Below are positions 31,375 to 40,243 of a stretch of 49,298 bases of DNA, one piece after another. The notes under the pieces are model-generated. The model did not search any database. It was not told the origin of the DNA and was given only the letters and a program-made list of their open reading frames with translations. The stretch is from the NCBI GenBank assembly GCA_003597955.1, contig QZJU01000016.1, positions 1 to 49,298 of the forward strand, read 5' to 3'. Positions within the stretch are counted from its first letter, which is position 1; each line of letters begins with the position of its first letter. Origin of the DNA: Candidatus Parcubacteria bacterium. Lineage in GTDB: Bacteria; Patescibacteriota; Patescibacteriia; PEXW01. A program made the position numbers and the translations under genes.

Positions 31375-31950
31375 ATGAAGACGCTAAAGTACGCGTTCTT
31401 CGTTGTGATGAGTGTGTTGATTTTGTCAGCGTCAGTTGTGGCTGAAAAGGATTGGGGCCACTTTGGCGGCGCGCAGATCCTTTTGAATTTCCCACTGACT
31501 TCCAAGCCGATTGCTGGCCAGGTGAATTCTTACTTCAAGTATTCGCATTTCATGATGCCCTCCCAGGATTTCCACCAAGGCTGGCTTTACGCGGGTGCAA
31601 GCCGTGGCGTGGTGACAATTTATACCGGCGGGGCTTTTAACTGGCAGGCCAGAGACCTGGCAATGTTCGGGATAATGCTGGACATACCCCAAGGCCCATT
31701 CATGTTTTCCACGGAAGTCGATTACATAACCGGCGAAAACGATTTGTATTTATGGTCGGGCGTTGATTATAATTTTCATTTGGGTCAATTGAAATGCTTT
31801 GTGGGCCCGCAGGTTGAGATGATTAAGACGGATCTGGCTTGCGCCCAAACCGGTTTAAGAGTGGGCATTGAAAATATGCAAATCGCTGGTTATTTCGGCG
31901 ACCAAAGCTACAATGTGCGCTTAAGCCTAAAAGTTCCTTTGGAACTCTGA
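31375..31950 (+). CDS. secreted protein of unknown function
   Basis: 191 residues. A Sec signal peptide (MKTLKYAFFVVMSVLILSASVVA, cleavage near residue 23) precedes an aromatic- and glycine-rich domain with alternating strands (GWLYAGASRGVVTIYTGGAF, DLYLWSGVDYNFHLGQLKC, VRLSLKVPLEL). This looks like a beta-barrel or beta-sandwich. GAGGAG lies 8 nt before the ATG; a promoter and a strong terminator frame it. Two Cys might form a disulfide. No known family. Outer-membrane-barrel-like composition is odd for a cell believed to lack an outer membrane. Confidence 0.75.
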   Translation: MKTLKYAFFVVMSVLILSASVVAEKDWGHFGGAQILLNFPLTSKPIAGQVNSYFKYSHFMMPSQDFHQGWLYAGASRGVVTIYTGGAFNWQARDLAMFGIMLDIPQGPFMFSTEVDYITGENDLYLWSGVDYNFHLGQLKCFVGPQVEMIKTDLACAQTGLRVGIENMQIAGYFGDQSYNVRLSLKVPLEL

Positions 31951-31967
31951 TCCACCTCCTGTTTGAT

Positions 31968-32001
31968 AAAAGCCCGGATGTAATCCGTCCGGGCTTTTTT
32001 T
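31968..32001 (+). terminator. terminator of the secreted-protein gene
   Basis: AGCCCGGA (31971-31978) pairs with TCCGGGCT (31988-31995), followed by seven T. Confidence 0.9.
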
Positions 32002-32099
32002 ATTGACCAATTACTGGTAATTTAATACTATTCAACATCGCTGCTAGAAGCGATGTGCGCTGGTGCTTGATAGGCAGATTATTAAACAGCGATCTCGGC

Positions 32100-32174
32100 G
32101 GTGGCCATGGTGTAGTGGTAACACAGAGGCTTGTGGAGCCTTTATCTCGGGTTCGAGTCCCGATGGCCACCCCA
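32100..32174 (+). tRNA. tRNA-His(GUG)
   Basis: Acceptor GTGGCCA pairs with TGGCCAC. The extra G at -1 (32100) faces discriminator C73 (32171), the hallmark of tRNA-His, and CCA is encoded at 32172-32174. The anticodon loop TTGTGGA gives GUG. A hairpin ACATCGCT..AGCGATGT (about 32035-32056) precedes it. Confidence 0.96.
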
Positions 32175-32532
32175 CTCGGTTCTTAATCGAACTAAAGACT
32201 CGGTTGAGGCTCGAGTGGGGTGGTCGTCACCGCAAGGCACAGAAGCTCGTTCCAAAAGGACGGGCTTGTGTGCGTTGACTGAACCGGAACCAAATCCAGT
32301 TAGGGCACGAAAAACTGGCGTTGGAACGGCCTCGACAATTTCATTATGCCGGACCTCAAATCTCTCCCAAGAGAGCTTGAGCAAGAGCCGCTTCAGATAT
32401 TCTGGAGCCTGTTGATAGTGAAGCCCAATCACGCGGTCGTGAGTTCTGTCGAGGAACTCATGGTCAAGCTTGGGCAAGATACAAAGCTATTGCAGCGGGG
32501 GAGCAAGGGATTCTTGGAGATTTGGTAGGTTT
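32175..32532. other. 358-nt stretch without a convincing gene
   Basis: CACCCCACTCG near the tRNA-His end is repeated in inverse as CGAGTGGGGTG at about 32212-32222, forming a long hairpin. Beyond it both strands have open frames (minus 32142-32477, which runs into the tRNA; plus 32346-32528). Neither has a ribosome-binding site or a recognisable family. The stretch is richer in G+C than its surroundings and may be recently acquired or decayed. Confidence 0.4.
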
Positions 32533-32832
32533 CTATTTGAATCGGAAACCGCGCCAACTGATCGTGAGAAAGAAGACTAATGCAGTCGTTGCACCGACAA
32601 TGAAAAAGAGAATTCCCCATGTGTGCCCACTGAGACATGAGAACACACCGAATAATGGCCAAAGTAGCGCAGCAAGGAACTGAAACCCGGCGGGGTGGTC
32701 AGCCAGCCCGCCGGGGTTGAATGTGTAATCGATACCAGTCTTGGCAATGTAGCTATAGAGCAATCCCGTAACGACACCCGCGCCGATGTAAGCAGTAATT
32801 CCTGAGATCAGCTTTGTATACATTGTCACCAT
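32533..32832 (-). CDS. small membrane protein, unknown function
   Basis: 99 residues, three hydrophobic segments (about 8-28, 48-66 and 70-92), Gly-rich first helix (ISGITAYIGAGVVTGLLYSYIA) and a basic C-terminus WRGFRFK. An extended -10 (TGGTATACT, minus strand) ends 6 nt before the ATG, so the mRNA is probably leaderless. No family recognised. The gene upstream on the same strand encodes a secreted Cys-rich protein. Confidence 0.6.
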   Translation of the reverse strand: MVTMYTKLISGITAYIGAGVVTGLLYSYIAKTGIDYTFNPGGLADHPAGFQFLAALLWPLFGVFSCLSGHTWGILFFIVGATTALVFFLTISWRGFRFK

Positions 32833-32878
32833 TCTTCAAGTATACCACATCTCGGTCGCTGCCCGGAGAACCATGATC

Positions 32879-33199
32879 TTAGCAATAGCAACAGTGCCAC
32901 CAAGCAACAAATCCTGGCCACCAGGCACCTGGACATCGAGTCCAGTTATAAGCCCAGATTTCAGGATTGGGTTCCGAAACTTGAATGTAGTACGTATACT
33001 GCGTGCCGAATCGGGCTATCGCCGCTTCGGTCCTGTAGGTTCCGTACCCACACCAACCATAAGTATCGCCTGAACTGATAAAAACAGCGAAGTCAACCAA
33101 CGAATACCCGTCATTCACGGAATTGCACGAAACGATTACGCAAATGCCGATACCCAAAACCACGATTCCGGTCAAGAGAAGCAGGGGGAGCTTTTTCAA
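32879..33199 (-). CDS. secreted cysteine- and tryptophan-rich protein
   Basis: 106 residues starting at a TTG that has AAGGAG 7 nt upstream. A hydrophobic signal (KKLPLLLLTGIVVLGIGICVIVSC) ends at a Cys, which could be a lipobox-like lipid attachment site or a simple cleavage region. The mature part is short, rich in aromatic residues and Cys (YGWCGYGTYR; the last 20 residues contain several Trp and four Cys). No family recognised. Confidence 0.6.
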   Translation of the reverse strand: MKKLPLLLLTGIVVLGIGICVIVSCNSVNDGYSLVDFAVFISSGDTYGWCGYGTYRTEAAIARFGTQYTYYIQVSEPNPEIWAYNWTRCPGAWWPGFVAWWHCCYC

Positions 33200-33307
33200 T
33201 TCTGTCTCCTTACCAACTGAGTTGACAGTTGGTTTGTTGAATGATATCTTTTGCTCCAGAGTATCGATCTTTCTAAAGAGTCCGACTCTCTGGCGGTGGA
33301 CACGAAG

Positions 33308-33412
33308 CGTTTATGTCGTATCACCTCCTTTGGGTCTTTGAGCGGAAGCCTCGAACTTCCGCTCTTTGTATTACTAAAATTCTCCGGTTATTCCTGGGAC
33401 AAACCCATCCGG
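33308..33412 (-). other. structured leader with an exact anti-16S sequence and no start codon
   Basis: On the minus strand two hairpins (CTCCGG/CCGGAG at 33379-33411; GAGCGGAAG/CTTCCGCTC at 33339-33363) precede AAAGGAGGTGAT (about 33318-33329), an exact complement of the usual 16S rRNA 3' end. No ATG, GTG or TTG follows at a usable distance (only ATA at 9 nt). The secreted-protein gene starts 115 nt further on. The remaining DNA in 33200-33744 shows no gene I trust. Confidence 0.4.
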
Positions 33413-33744
33413 AGCGTTGTTATTTTGAAAAACGCACCTGAGCAACCTCTCAATTGTCATGATCATCGATTCGCGACGTTGTTTGGATTGCCATTCATCA
33501 CCCTTGCTTCCAAGGGGCGTCATCAGAAATAGGAGTCGCATCCGGACTATGTTTTTGTCGCGTTTTGCACCTGCAAGCCGGGTGGGCTTTCATCCTAAGC
33601 GTTTTCATCCGACCTCCCAAATAAGTTTTTGGTTTTGGATTAGTCAAAATTAGCTGGTCAAAGCATCAAAGTCAAGCACAAAAAAACAAGAGCGCCTTTT
33701 GAGATATTTTTTTAAGCCGATTTTTGCTATGCTATAACCAGATT

Positions 33745-35346
33745 ATGACTGATATTTCCGTTTTTCCAAACAGTTTGCAAAAATTGGTAAAGGCCTTTGA
33801 AGAGCCTTTGCCGAATTTGGAAGCTCCGCCGGGCATGCCCCGGATTAAATTAAACGAAGTCATCGGCAAGGTGGCGTATTTTTACGAGAAATTAAGAAAT
33901 TCTATAGAATTCCAGGAAGAGCATTTGTTAAGACGCAATGCTATTGAACGGATTTTGCGCCGCAAAATCCTACTGGAAAACCGGAATTTGGTGGACGCTC
34001 GGCTTTTGATAAACGAATTGATCCGCGCCCGGTATTTGCCCAATGACGCTCTGCCTGACGCTATCGTGGGCGTGGTTCAGAATTATATTGACCGTTACAT
34101 AGCGCTCTTGGATCATCTCAAATTGCGGCGAACAAGTCCGGATGACCGGCGGCTTATCCGCTGGTTGATTAGTGTGGCTTCGGCGGATATTGAAGAACGT
34201 TTGAGCCCCAGCGTCAGAGAAGACGCTTTAGTGGAAGTGATGTATGCCACCATCCGAAATAATCTAGTTTTGCCCGAAAGCATACCTACGGGCCAGGAAC
34301 AGGACATTTTGGTGTATTTGGCCATTCATCGCGCTTTAATCAAGTCAGACGATGCGATCCTGCGATATCATCTTTTCCGCTGGGCTTACCCGCAATGGCA
34401 GACCCCGGATCACGCCGTGACCGAACAAATCAAGTCGCACTTCCAACAACTAGTTGAAGCCATCGAGCGTCGAATTAACCACCCTTTGTCCGAAAGGCTT
34501 TTGGTTATCTGCCGGCAATACACCATACCCTTCCTGGTTTTAGCAGATGTTTTTAAAGAACGACCTGGGGAGATTCGGGAATTACTGACAAGTCCCGAAG
34601 CTTTGAACGATGCTTCCGAAAAGGCCATGACCAAAAGGATAAAATCCGCTGGTTCGCGATTGCGCCGCACAACGGTCAGAAGCATCATTTATATATTCAT
34701 AACCAAAATGTTGTTAGCCTTGGCAATTGAATTGCCGTATGAGGTTTACGTTTTGCGATTGAGTAACTTTCTGCCCTTGTACATCAATGCGGCTTTTCAT
34801 CCGGTGCTTATGGCGTTCATCGGCATGTCAGCCATTGTACCCGGCAAAAAGAACACGCAATTAGTCGTGCAAGCGGTTCAAGAAATCGTCAATCCCAGCG
34901 CTCCTCGAATGGTTTTCGGCAAAAAATTAAAGCCTCGGCCGCGCAGCCGGTTTCGCGTCTGGCTATTCAACCTGGCTTACCTTTTGACTTTCGTGGTGAC
35001 TTTCGGAGCCATTATCAGACTACTCCAATATTTGGAATTTAATTTCGTCAGCATTTTGATTTTCCTGTTTTTCCTCTCGGTAATTAGTTTCTTCGGCATG
35101 CGCGTCAGGCAAGTCGTGAAAGAACTGACGATCTTGACCCGGCGGGAAAATCTTTTACTGCTTTTGCTGACCTTCGTCTCGTTGCCGATTTTGCGAGTCG
35201 GGCAATGGTTTTCCAAGAAAATTCCCAAAATCAACCTTTTTATTTTTATTCTGGATTTCGTGATTGAGGCGCCTTTTAAGATTTTTGTGGAAGTGGTGGA
35301 AGAATGGTTTTCTTTTTTGAAAGAAAAACGGGAAGAAATTTCTTAA
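33745..35346 (+). CDS. large membrane protein conserved in type, unknown function
   Basis: 533 residues from ATG 33745; an extended -10 (TGCTATAAC) ends 6 nt upstream, implying a leaderless mRNA. The first about 300 residues are soluble and helical with many Arg/Leu. Two clusters of membrane helices follow (about 320-375 and 415-505), with a basic stretch KKLKPRPRSRFRVWLFN between. The C-terminus is charged and short. No catalytic motif was recognised. Large proteins of this architecture occur in CPR genomes without assigned roles. Confidence 0.75.
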   Translation: MTDISVFPNSLQKLVKAFEEPLPNLEAPPGMPRIKLNEVIGKVAYFYEKLRNSIEFQEEHLLRRNAIERILRRKILLENRNLVDARLLINELIRARYLPNDALPDAIVGVVQNYIDRYIALLDHLKLRRTSPDDRRLIRWLISVASADIEERLSPSVREDALVEVMYATIRNNLVLPESIPTGQEQDILVYLAIHRALIKSDDAILRYHLFRWAYPQWQTPDHAVTEQIKSHFQQLVEAIERRINHPLSERLLVICRQYTIPFLVLADVFKERPGEIRELLTSPEALNDASEKAMTKRIKSAGSRLRRTTVRSIIYIFITKMLLALAIELPYEVYVLRLSNFLPLYINAAFHPVLMAFIGMSAIVPGKKNTQLVVQAVQEIVNPSAPRMVFGKKLKPRPRSRFRVWLFNLAYLLTFVVTFGAIIRLLQYLEFNFVSILIFLFFLSVISFFGMRVRQVVKELTILTRRENLLLLLLTFVSLPILRVGQWFSKKIPKINLFIFILDFVIEAPFKIFVEVVEEWFSFLKEKREEIS

Positions 35347-35487
35347 GAGTAAAAAATGTAACGTTTTTTGGGATCTTCCGATATATAGATTAGTCTGGTA
35401 ACCAAATTTTTGAATTTGACGTTCAGGTGGCAAAAAACAAACCTTTAATGTATAATAAGCAAGCTTTATCATTAACTTAATAATGTT

Positions 35488-36570
35488 ATGAAAAAAGCCC
35501 TCAAAGTTTTAAGCCTGGGCATGATCGCGCTTTCGGCGCTTCTGTTTTTGGCGGTTAAAACCAGCCATGCCGTCAGCAAGCCCTCGATTTATGTCACCGG
35601 AACCTTAACCGCAATAAGCAATAATACTTTACCCGCGGTTTTAACTTTAACCTCTGGTGCCACGACTTACATAGTCAATGTGCCGGTTAATGCCAATATT
35701 GACCGCAAATATAACGGGGACTCCAATTTGGGCGAATTTATTATCGGCGATACCCTTCAGGTTTGGGGAAAATTGTCCGAGTCCACGACTAATACTATAG
35801 ACGCCATTCGAATCAGAGATATTTCGATTCAGAGAGCCGGTGGCACCTTCAAGGGTTCAATTGTGGGATTGGATTGTGTAAATAACAAATTTACTTTTAA
35901 ACCCGAAAAACGAAGTGAACAGACTGTGTATTTGTCTACTAATACCAAAATAATTCGGGGTGGTGAAAAAATTTCCTGCGCTGGCTTAATTGTCAAAGAA
36001 AAAGCTAAGGTTATCGGTCTCTGGCGGTTCAGTCAGAATCGCATTGATGCCGACCGAGTTATAGTGGACATGCAGACCATTTCCGGCACAATTACCGAAA
36101 TCAATTTGACAAACGGCGGCTTGCCCGCGACCCTTACGGTTGCTCTCAAGAATGGTAAAACCTGGACCGTAAATGTCACCAGCTCAACCAAGCTATTTCG
36201 GAAATATCTGGGAAAAGCGACGATTGAAGAATTTTTAGTCGGCGATAAGGTGGAAGCACGCGGAACAATTTCTACAGGTAATGTTTTAAACGCAAAAGTG
36301 GTTAGAGATAATTCCATCTCGGTAAAATATGGAGATTTTAAAGGCACGGTTAAGTCTGTTGACGCCGACAATCAGAAATTTGTTATGCGCGTCAGCGGCA
36401 AAAAATACGGCGACATTACCGTAACCACCTCGGCCTTGACTAAATTTTATGACGACGAAGTAGTAAAAGCTTTCACCGATATCGCCGTAGGCGACAGCCT
36501 CAAGGTGATCGGCACTTACACAAGCAGCACCAAAATTTTGGTCGCCTCCAGAGTTTTCTGGCGGGATTAA
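35488..36570 (+). CDS. secreted protein with repeated DUF5666-like domains
   Basis: 360 residues. Signal peptide MKKALKVLSLGMIALSALLFLAV.. is cleaved near residue 28. Four repeats of about 75-80 residues follow. Each has a GTLTAIS/GTITEIN-type start, a lipophilic strand, a T-x-L-x-R-K-Y or N-T-K-I-I element, and an IGDTLQVWGKL/VGDKVEARGTI end. This is the OB-like DUF5666 pattern. Repeats 1 and 3 are most alike (NIDRKYNGDSNLGEFIIGD versus KLFRKYLGKATIEEFLVGD), suggesting duplication of a two-domain unit. Likely a cell-surface binding protein. Confidence 0.8.
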   Translation: MKKALKVLSLGMIALSALLFLAVKTSHAVSKPSIYVTGTLTAISNNTLPAVLTLTSGATTYIVNVPVNANIDRKYNGDSNLGEFIIGDTLQVWGKLSESTTNTIDAIRIRDISIQRAGGTFKGSIVGLDCVNNKFTFKPEKRSEQTVYLSTNTKIIRGGEKISCAGLIVKEKAKVIGLWRFSQNRIDADRVIVDMQTISGTITEINLTNGGLPATLTVALKNGKTWTVNVTSSTKLFRKYLGKATIEEFLVGDKVEARGTISTGNVLNAKVVRDNSISVKYGDFKGTVKSVDADNQKFVMRVSGKKYGDITVTTSALTKFYDDEVVKAFTDIAVGDSLKVIGTYTSSTKILVASRVFWRD

Positions 36571-36592
36571 CCGAAAAAAATTGAGTTTAAGC

Positions 36593-36626
36593 AAAACCCG
36601 ATGTCTAAAAAGCATCGGGTTTTTTA
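36593..36626 (+). terminator. terminator of the DUF5666 gene
   Basis: AAAACCCGATG pairs with CATCGGGTTTT, then TT; stem of 11 bp. Confidence 0.88.
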
Positions 36627-36649
36627 TCGTCATTGGCGAGAGTTTGAAG

Positions 36650-36874
36650 CTACAATTCTTGGCTCCGGCCCAACAGGTCTTGGTGGATTTTTTGCGCGGC
36701 AATTTTCAGGCTCGTGTCCGGCGCCAGGCTTGGCCGGAATCCAAAGGTCTCTTCGGCCAAATTAAGGAAAGAATTTATTTCCGTATCTCGGATCTTGGTG
36801 TTGTCTGCCGGTTCAACGCCGCGGATTAAAGACAACAGCTGGCGGACTTGGTCTTCGATATCGTGCAAGCTCAT
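36650..36874 (-). CDS. small acidic hypothetical protein
   Basis: 74 residues, AGGAG 7 nt before the ATG. Predicted all-helical: MSLHDIEDQVRQLLSLIRGVEP, then INSFLNLAEETFGFRP and SLKIAAQKIHQDLLGRSQEL. There are no Cys or membrane segments. It vaguely recalls small helical subunits such as GatC, but conserved residues do not match well enough to claim it. Its promoter abuts palindromic element copy 4. Confidence 0.6.
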   Translation of the reverse strand: MSLHDIEDQVRQLLSLIRGVEPADNTKIRDTEINSFLNLAEETFGFRPSLAPDTSLKIAAQKIHQDLLGRSQEL

Positions 36875-36930
36875 AAGGTGACTCCTGCTTTATTTTGGCA
36901 TTTTTCAAGAGCAATTTTTCGGGTTTTTAC

Positions 36931-36959
36931 ATTTAAGGCTTTCGGCAGGCTTTTGTCAA
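36931..36959 (-). promoter_or_regulatory. promoter of the small acidic gene
   Basis: TTGACA (plus 36954-36959), 17-nt spacer, TTAAAT (plus 36931-36936), minus strand. The -10 is weak; the -35 is the edge of palindromic element copy 4. Confidence 0.55.
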
Positions 36960-37007
36960 CCCCGCACCACCCTGTACCATTTCGGTACAGGGTGGTGCGG
37001 GGTCAAC
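36955..37007. repeat. CCCGCACCAC palindromic element, copy 4 (best hairpin)
   Basis: CCCGCACCACCCTGTACC (36961-36978) and its exact inverse (36984-37001) form an 18-bp stem with loop ATTTC. Identical direct flanks GTCAAC lie at 36955-36960 and 37002-37007. In 37008-37196 I see no gene; GGTGGTGCGGCGCC at about 37152-37165 may be another remnant. Confidence 0.88.
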
Positions 37008-37229
37008 CCTACCGCCTCCGCCACCTCACTTTCTAAAAAGGTAGTTTTAGTTGTGGAAATTGGTATCATTTTGGTCATTGGTTGTGGTTTTATGGATTCC
37101 GAAAATCTACTAACCATAACCATACGGAAACCTATATCTTAATAACCATTTAGGTGGTGCGGCGCCAAGACCGAATTAATAAAATTCTTGAATTGAATGC
37201 TATACTGGGGTGTGGGGGATTTTGAAAGT

Positions 37230-37778
37230 ATGCTAGAAGAAGCAAAAAACTATTTTCAGGTTATTCGCAAAAATTATTCAGCTATAGTTTTATTCACTTG
37301 TGGAATTATTTTGGCAATTTTGATTCTGCAAACTTCCAGTGTAAAAAATTTCGCTCTTGAATTGATGGAACTGCCAGGGATTGGGCAGATACTATTGGGT
37401 TTTTTATACACAACAGCCTTCACCGCGCCCGTGGCAACGGTTTTAATCATTAATATAGCTGAAAGTATAAACCCAGTTTGGCTGGCAACCTTAGGCGGTA
37501 TTGGCGCCATGCTTTATGACCTGGCAATTTTTGCTTTTGTAAAAAATCAAACCCAGCACGGCTGGTTTCAACACTGGCGTGGAAAATTTTTGAGTCGGCC
37601 GGTGATATCTTGGTGTTTGGCGATTCTTGGCGCCGCGGTTATCGCCTCACCCTTACCTGACGAATTGGGCAGTGGACTTTTGGGTTTATCTCGCTTGCCC
37701 CAAAAGTATTTTATTCCAATGTCATTTTTACTAAACGGAATTGGGATCTTTATTTTGGCGGCAATCGGTCGAAGTTGA
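37230..37778 (+). CDS. multi-spanning membrane protein, unknown function
   Basis: 182 residues from ATG 37230; an in-frame ATG at 37197 overlaps an extended -10 (TGCTATACT), so it is unlikely. Four or five hydrophobic segments are visible, with PGIGQILLGFLYTTAFTAPVATVL and ASPLPDELGSGLLGLSRLPQKYF between or within them. The proline/glycine-rich re-entrant-like segments recall DedA/VTT-type proteins, but the family motifs are not complete. A transporter or lipid-related role is possible but unproven. Nothing recognisable lies between it and the next start at 38000. Confidence 0.65.
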   Translation: MLEEAKNYFQVIRKNYSAIVLFTCGIILAILILQTSSVKNFALELMELPGIGQILLGFLYTTAFTAPVATVLIINIAESINPVWLATLGGIGAMLYDLAIFAFVKNQTQHGWFQHWRGKFLSRPVISWCLAILGAAVIASPLPDELGSGLLGLSRLPQKYFIPMSFLLNGIGIFILAAIGRS

Positions 37779-37999
37779 AATTCTTCTTGAGCTTTGGGCT
37801 ATGGAAATTTTTCACATTCGACTGAAAATTATGGACAAACATCTGAATAAAGCGCGAAAATCTCCGGTTTTTGGTTTGGTTTTTTAAGTTTAATCGCAAA
37901 AAACTAACTCGAATATGTGTTCTGTTAAAAACTATAGAAGCGTACCGGGATTCATTGGTTTTTCTGCAAAGAATCGGAAAAATGCGATATACTAAAGTT

Positions 38000-40165
38000 A
38001 TGAAATCGCAGAGGGGTACAACCTTAATTGAGGTTCTAGTCGGCACGGCCATCATTGGTTTGGTTTTTTCTTTTGCGATTACAGCATTCATGTTAAGCGC
38101 CGACAAATTGACCCGTTCGAAGATTCGAATTCTGGCCGCGGCTTTAGCTAACGAACAGATGGAGATTATAAGGAATCTACCTTTTGATCAGGTCGGCACC
38201 CAAGGTGGTTCGCCCAGCGGCAACTTACCGCAAAATCAGCAAATAGTCCGTTCCAACATAACTTTTTCTGTAGCCATTATCGTGGATTGGGTTGACGATC
38301 CTTTTGACGGCCAGATTCCGGCCGACACTACGCCGACAGATTATAAAAAGGTTGAGGTGGTAATCAGCTGGGCCAACAGCGGTTCGGCAAATGTCAAATT
38401 AACTTCAAATTTTTCGCCCAAAGGCGTGGAAGCCGCGGCCAACACCGGCTCAATTTTGATTAGCGTTTTTGATGCCTCGGGCTTGCCAGTGTCCCAGGCT
38501 GACATCACTTTAACCAACAATAATTTAAGTCCGGCAATCAATTTGACTCGACAGACTGACGACAGCGGCAATTACCAATTCATTGGCTATCCGCCGGACT
38601 TAAATAATTATCACATTGCGGTCACCAAAGGCGGGTATACCCTCGATCAAACTTACCCAGTTTCGGCCGAAAACCCCAACCCCATAAAGCCCGACATTTC
38701 CGTCATCGCTAATGAGGTCACTAGCAGCAGTTTCGCCATTGATCGAGTTAGTTCCTTGGCGGTTGCCACGCAAAATGCCACCTGTCAAGCGATTGGCAAT
38801 ATCGGGTTCAACCTAAAAGGCCAAGCCCTGATTGGCAACCCGCCCCCAAATCCGGTTTTGAAATACGACGAAGATCATACCACTGATGCTGCAGGCAATA
38901 AAACCATAAGTAATTTAGGCTGGGATAATTACATGTTAACTTTATTAGGCACGAGTCGAAACATTACGGGCATCATTCCGCCAACCAGTTTGAATGTGCT
39001 GCCGAATACCAACGCGAATTTAACCCTAGTGCTTTCGGATAGTTATTCCACCGATTCGTTGCTGGCTAATGTAAAAGACGCAAACACAAATTTGCCCATT
39101 AGCGGAGCCAGCGTACGATTGGTTTACGGTACCTACGATGAGACTAAGATTACGGGCCAGGGCGCATGGCTACAGACAGATTGGAACGGTGGCAGCGGCC
39201 AGGCGCTATTTACGGATGCAACCAAGTACTTTGAAGACAACGGCGCCGTGGAAGTCAATGCGACTCCCGGCCAAGTCAGCATGATTAAGTCCACCAGTAA
39301 TCCCAACCTGGCCGAAAGTTTTGATTCCGACGCCAACAAAGACGCAACCGCCAGCAATGCGGTTTGGGATACTTCAGCCGGCGAAATTCGTTTGCCCCAG
39401 ACCGGCGGGGTTTATGATTTCAACGCCACGGCCCAAAGTCTGCAATTAACCACCCCGGCCGGAAAGATCGTCAGCGCCACTTTGACAGTCGACGAGGAAT
39501 TGAATGGCCAAACCGTTCGTTATTATTTAAGCGCTGACGGGGCGAGTTTTGAAGCAGTGACCCCAGGAAATTTGCATAATTTCGTGCAGACCGGCGGCGA
39601 TCTGCGTTTCCGGGTGGAGTTTAGCACCACTGACCAGAACCAAACCCCGGTGGTTAGAAGTTTGGGCATAGCTTTAACTATCGAGACCTACGCCAACAGC
39701 GGCAGCCTAACCTCTTCGACCTTTGATACCGGCTCAGCCTCAAGTTTCATTATGCTAAATTGGAACCCGGAAAATCAGCCTTCAGAAGTCGGCAGCGAGT
39801 CGGTGCGCTTTCAATTGGCGGCCAATGACGACAATGCCACCTGGGATTTTGTCGGTCCGGACGGAACCGCAGGGACCTATTATACGGTTAGCGGCACACC
39901 TATTGCCGGGGCGCTGCAGAACAAAAGATACATACGATACAAACTATTCTTGCAAACTGCGGACGTGAAATATTCACCGGCGATTTCCGGAGTATCCATT
40001 GATTACACTTCAGGTTGCACTCCGCCCGGGCAGGCTTTTTTTGGCGGATTGAGCTCGGCAACCACTTATCAAGTGACAATCCAAAAAAGCGGGTATGTTG
40101 ATTTAGTGGTTGATGTGGACATCAGCGGAAATTTGCAGAACACTTTTCAGTTAACGCCCAACTAA
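38000..40165 (+). CDS. large prepilin with repeat beta domains (adhesin-like minor pilin)
   Basis: 721 residues from ATG 38000; TATACT at 37988-37993 ends 6 nt upstream, so the mRNA is probably leaderless. Leader MKSQRG is cut before TTLIE, followed by VLVGTAIIGLVFSFAITAFML, a PilV-like start. About 190-270 and 385-470 look like carboxypeptidase-regulatory-type beta sandwiches (SILISVFDASGLPVSQADITL; NLPISGASVRLVYG). A jelly-roll-like region follows and another short beta domain ends the chain. It is far larger than a structural pilin and probably sits at the tip as an adhesin. Confidence 0.8.
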   Translation: MKSQRGTTLIEVLVGTAIIGLVFSFAITAFMLSADKLTRSKIRILAAALANEQMEIIRNLPFDQVGTQGGSPSGNLPQNQQIVRSNITFSVAIIVDWVDDPFDGQIPADTTPTDYKKVEVVISWANSGSANVKLTSNFSPKGVEAAANTGSILISVFDASGLPVSQADITLTNNNLSPAINLTRQTDDSGNYQFIGYPPDLNNYHIAVTKGGYTLDQTYPVSAENPNPIKPDISVIANEVTSSSFAIDRVSSLAVATQNATCQAIGNIGFNLKGQALIGNPPPNPVLKYDEDHTTDAAGNKTISNLGWDNYMLTLLGTSRNITGIIPPTSLNVLPNTNANLTLVLSDSYSTDSLLANVKDANTNLPISGASVRLVYGTYDETKITGQGAWLQTDWNGGSGQALFTDATKYFEDNGAVEVNATPGQVSMIKSTSNPNLAESFDSDANKDATASNAVWDTSAGEIRLPQTGGVYDFNATAQSLQLTTPAGKIVSATLTVDEELNGQTVRYYLSADGASFEAVTPGNLHNFVQTGGDLRFRVEFSTTDQNQTPVVRSLGIALTIETYANSGSLTSSTFDTGSASSFIMLNWNPENQPSEVGSESVRFQLAANDDNATWDFVGPDGTAGTYYTVSGTPIAGALQNKRYIRYKLFLQTADVKYSPAISGVSIDYTSGCTPPGQAFFGGLSSATTYQVTIQKSGYVDLVVDVDISGNLQNTFQLTPN

Positions 40166-40200
40166 GAAAATGCATATTTTACCCCTGAAAAAATCCTTTT

Positions 40201-40219
40201 TTACCCCGCACCACTTTTC
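40201..40219 (+). repeat. half site of the palindromic element
   Basis: TTACCCCGCACCACTTTTC matches the left arm of copy 5, about 100 nt downstream, without its own partner nearby. Confidence 0.5.
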
Positions 40220-40243
40220 TTTTACAGACTGTAAAATTTAACC

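Noticed and set aside
32142-32477. 111-codon minus-strand ORF
   Set aside because: Its end is the antisense of tRNA-His (the HRDSNPR tail is a well-known artefact of tRNA translation) and it lacks a ribosome-binding site.
33315-33332. 3' end of a 16S rRNA gene on the plus strand (ATCACCTCCTTT)
   Set aside because: Only these 12 bases match; the preceding sequence shares nothing with 16S rRNA.
33251-33532. 93-codon plus-strand ORF
   Set aside because: No ribosome-binding site or family match, and it covers structured minus-strand leader sequence.
36650-36874. GatC subunit
   Set aside because: Similar size and helical pattern but the conserved GatC residues are not present, and no gatA or gatB is nearby.
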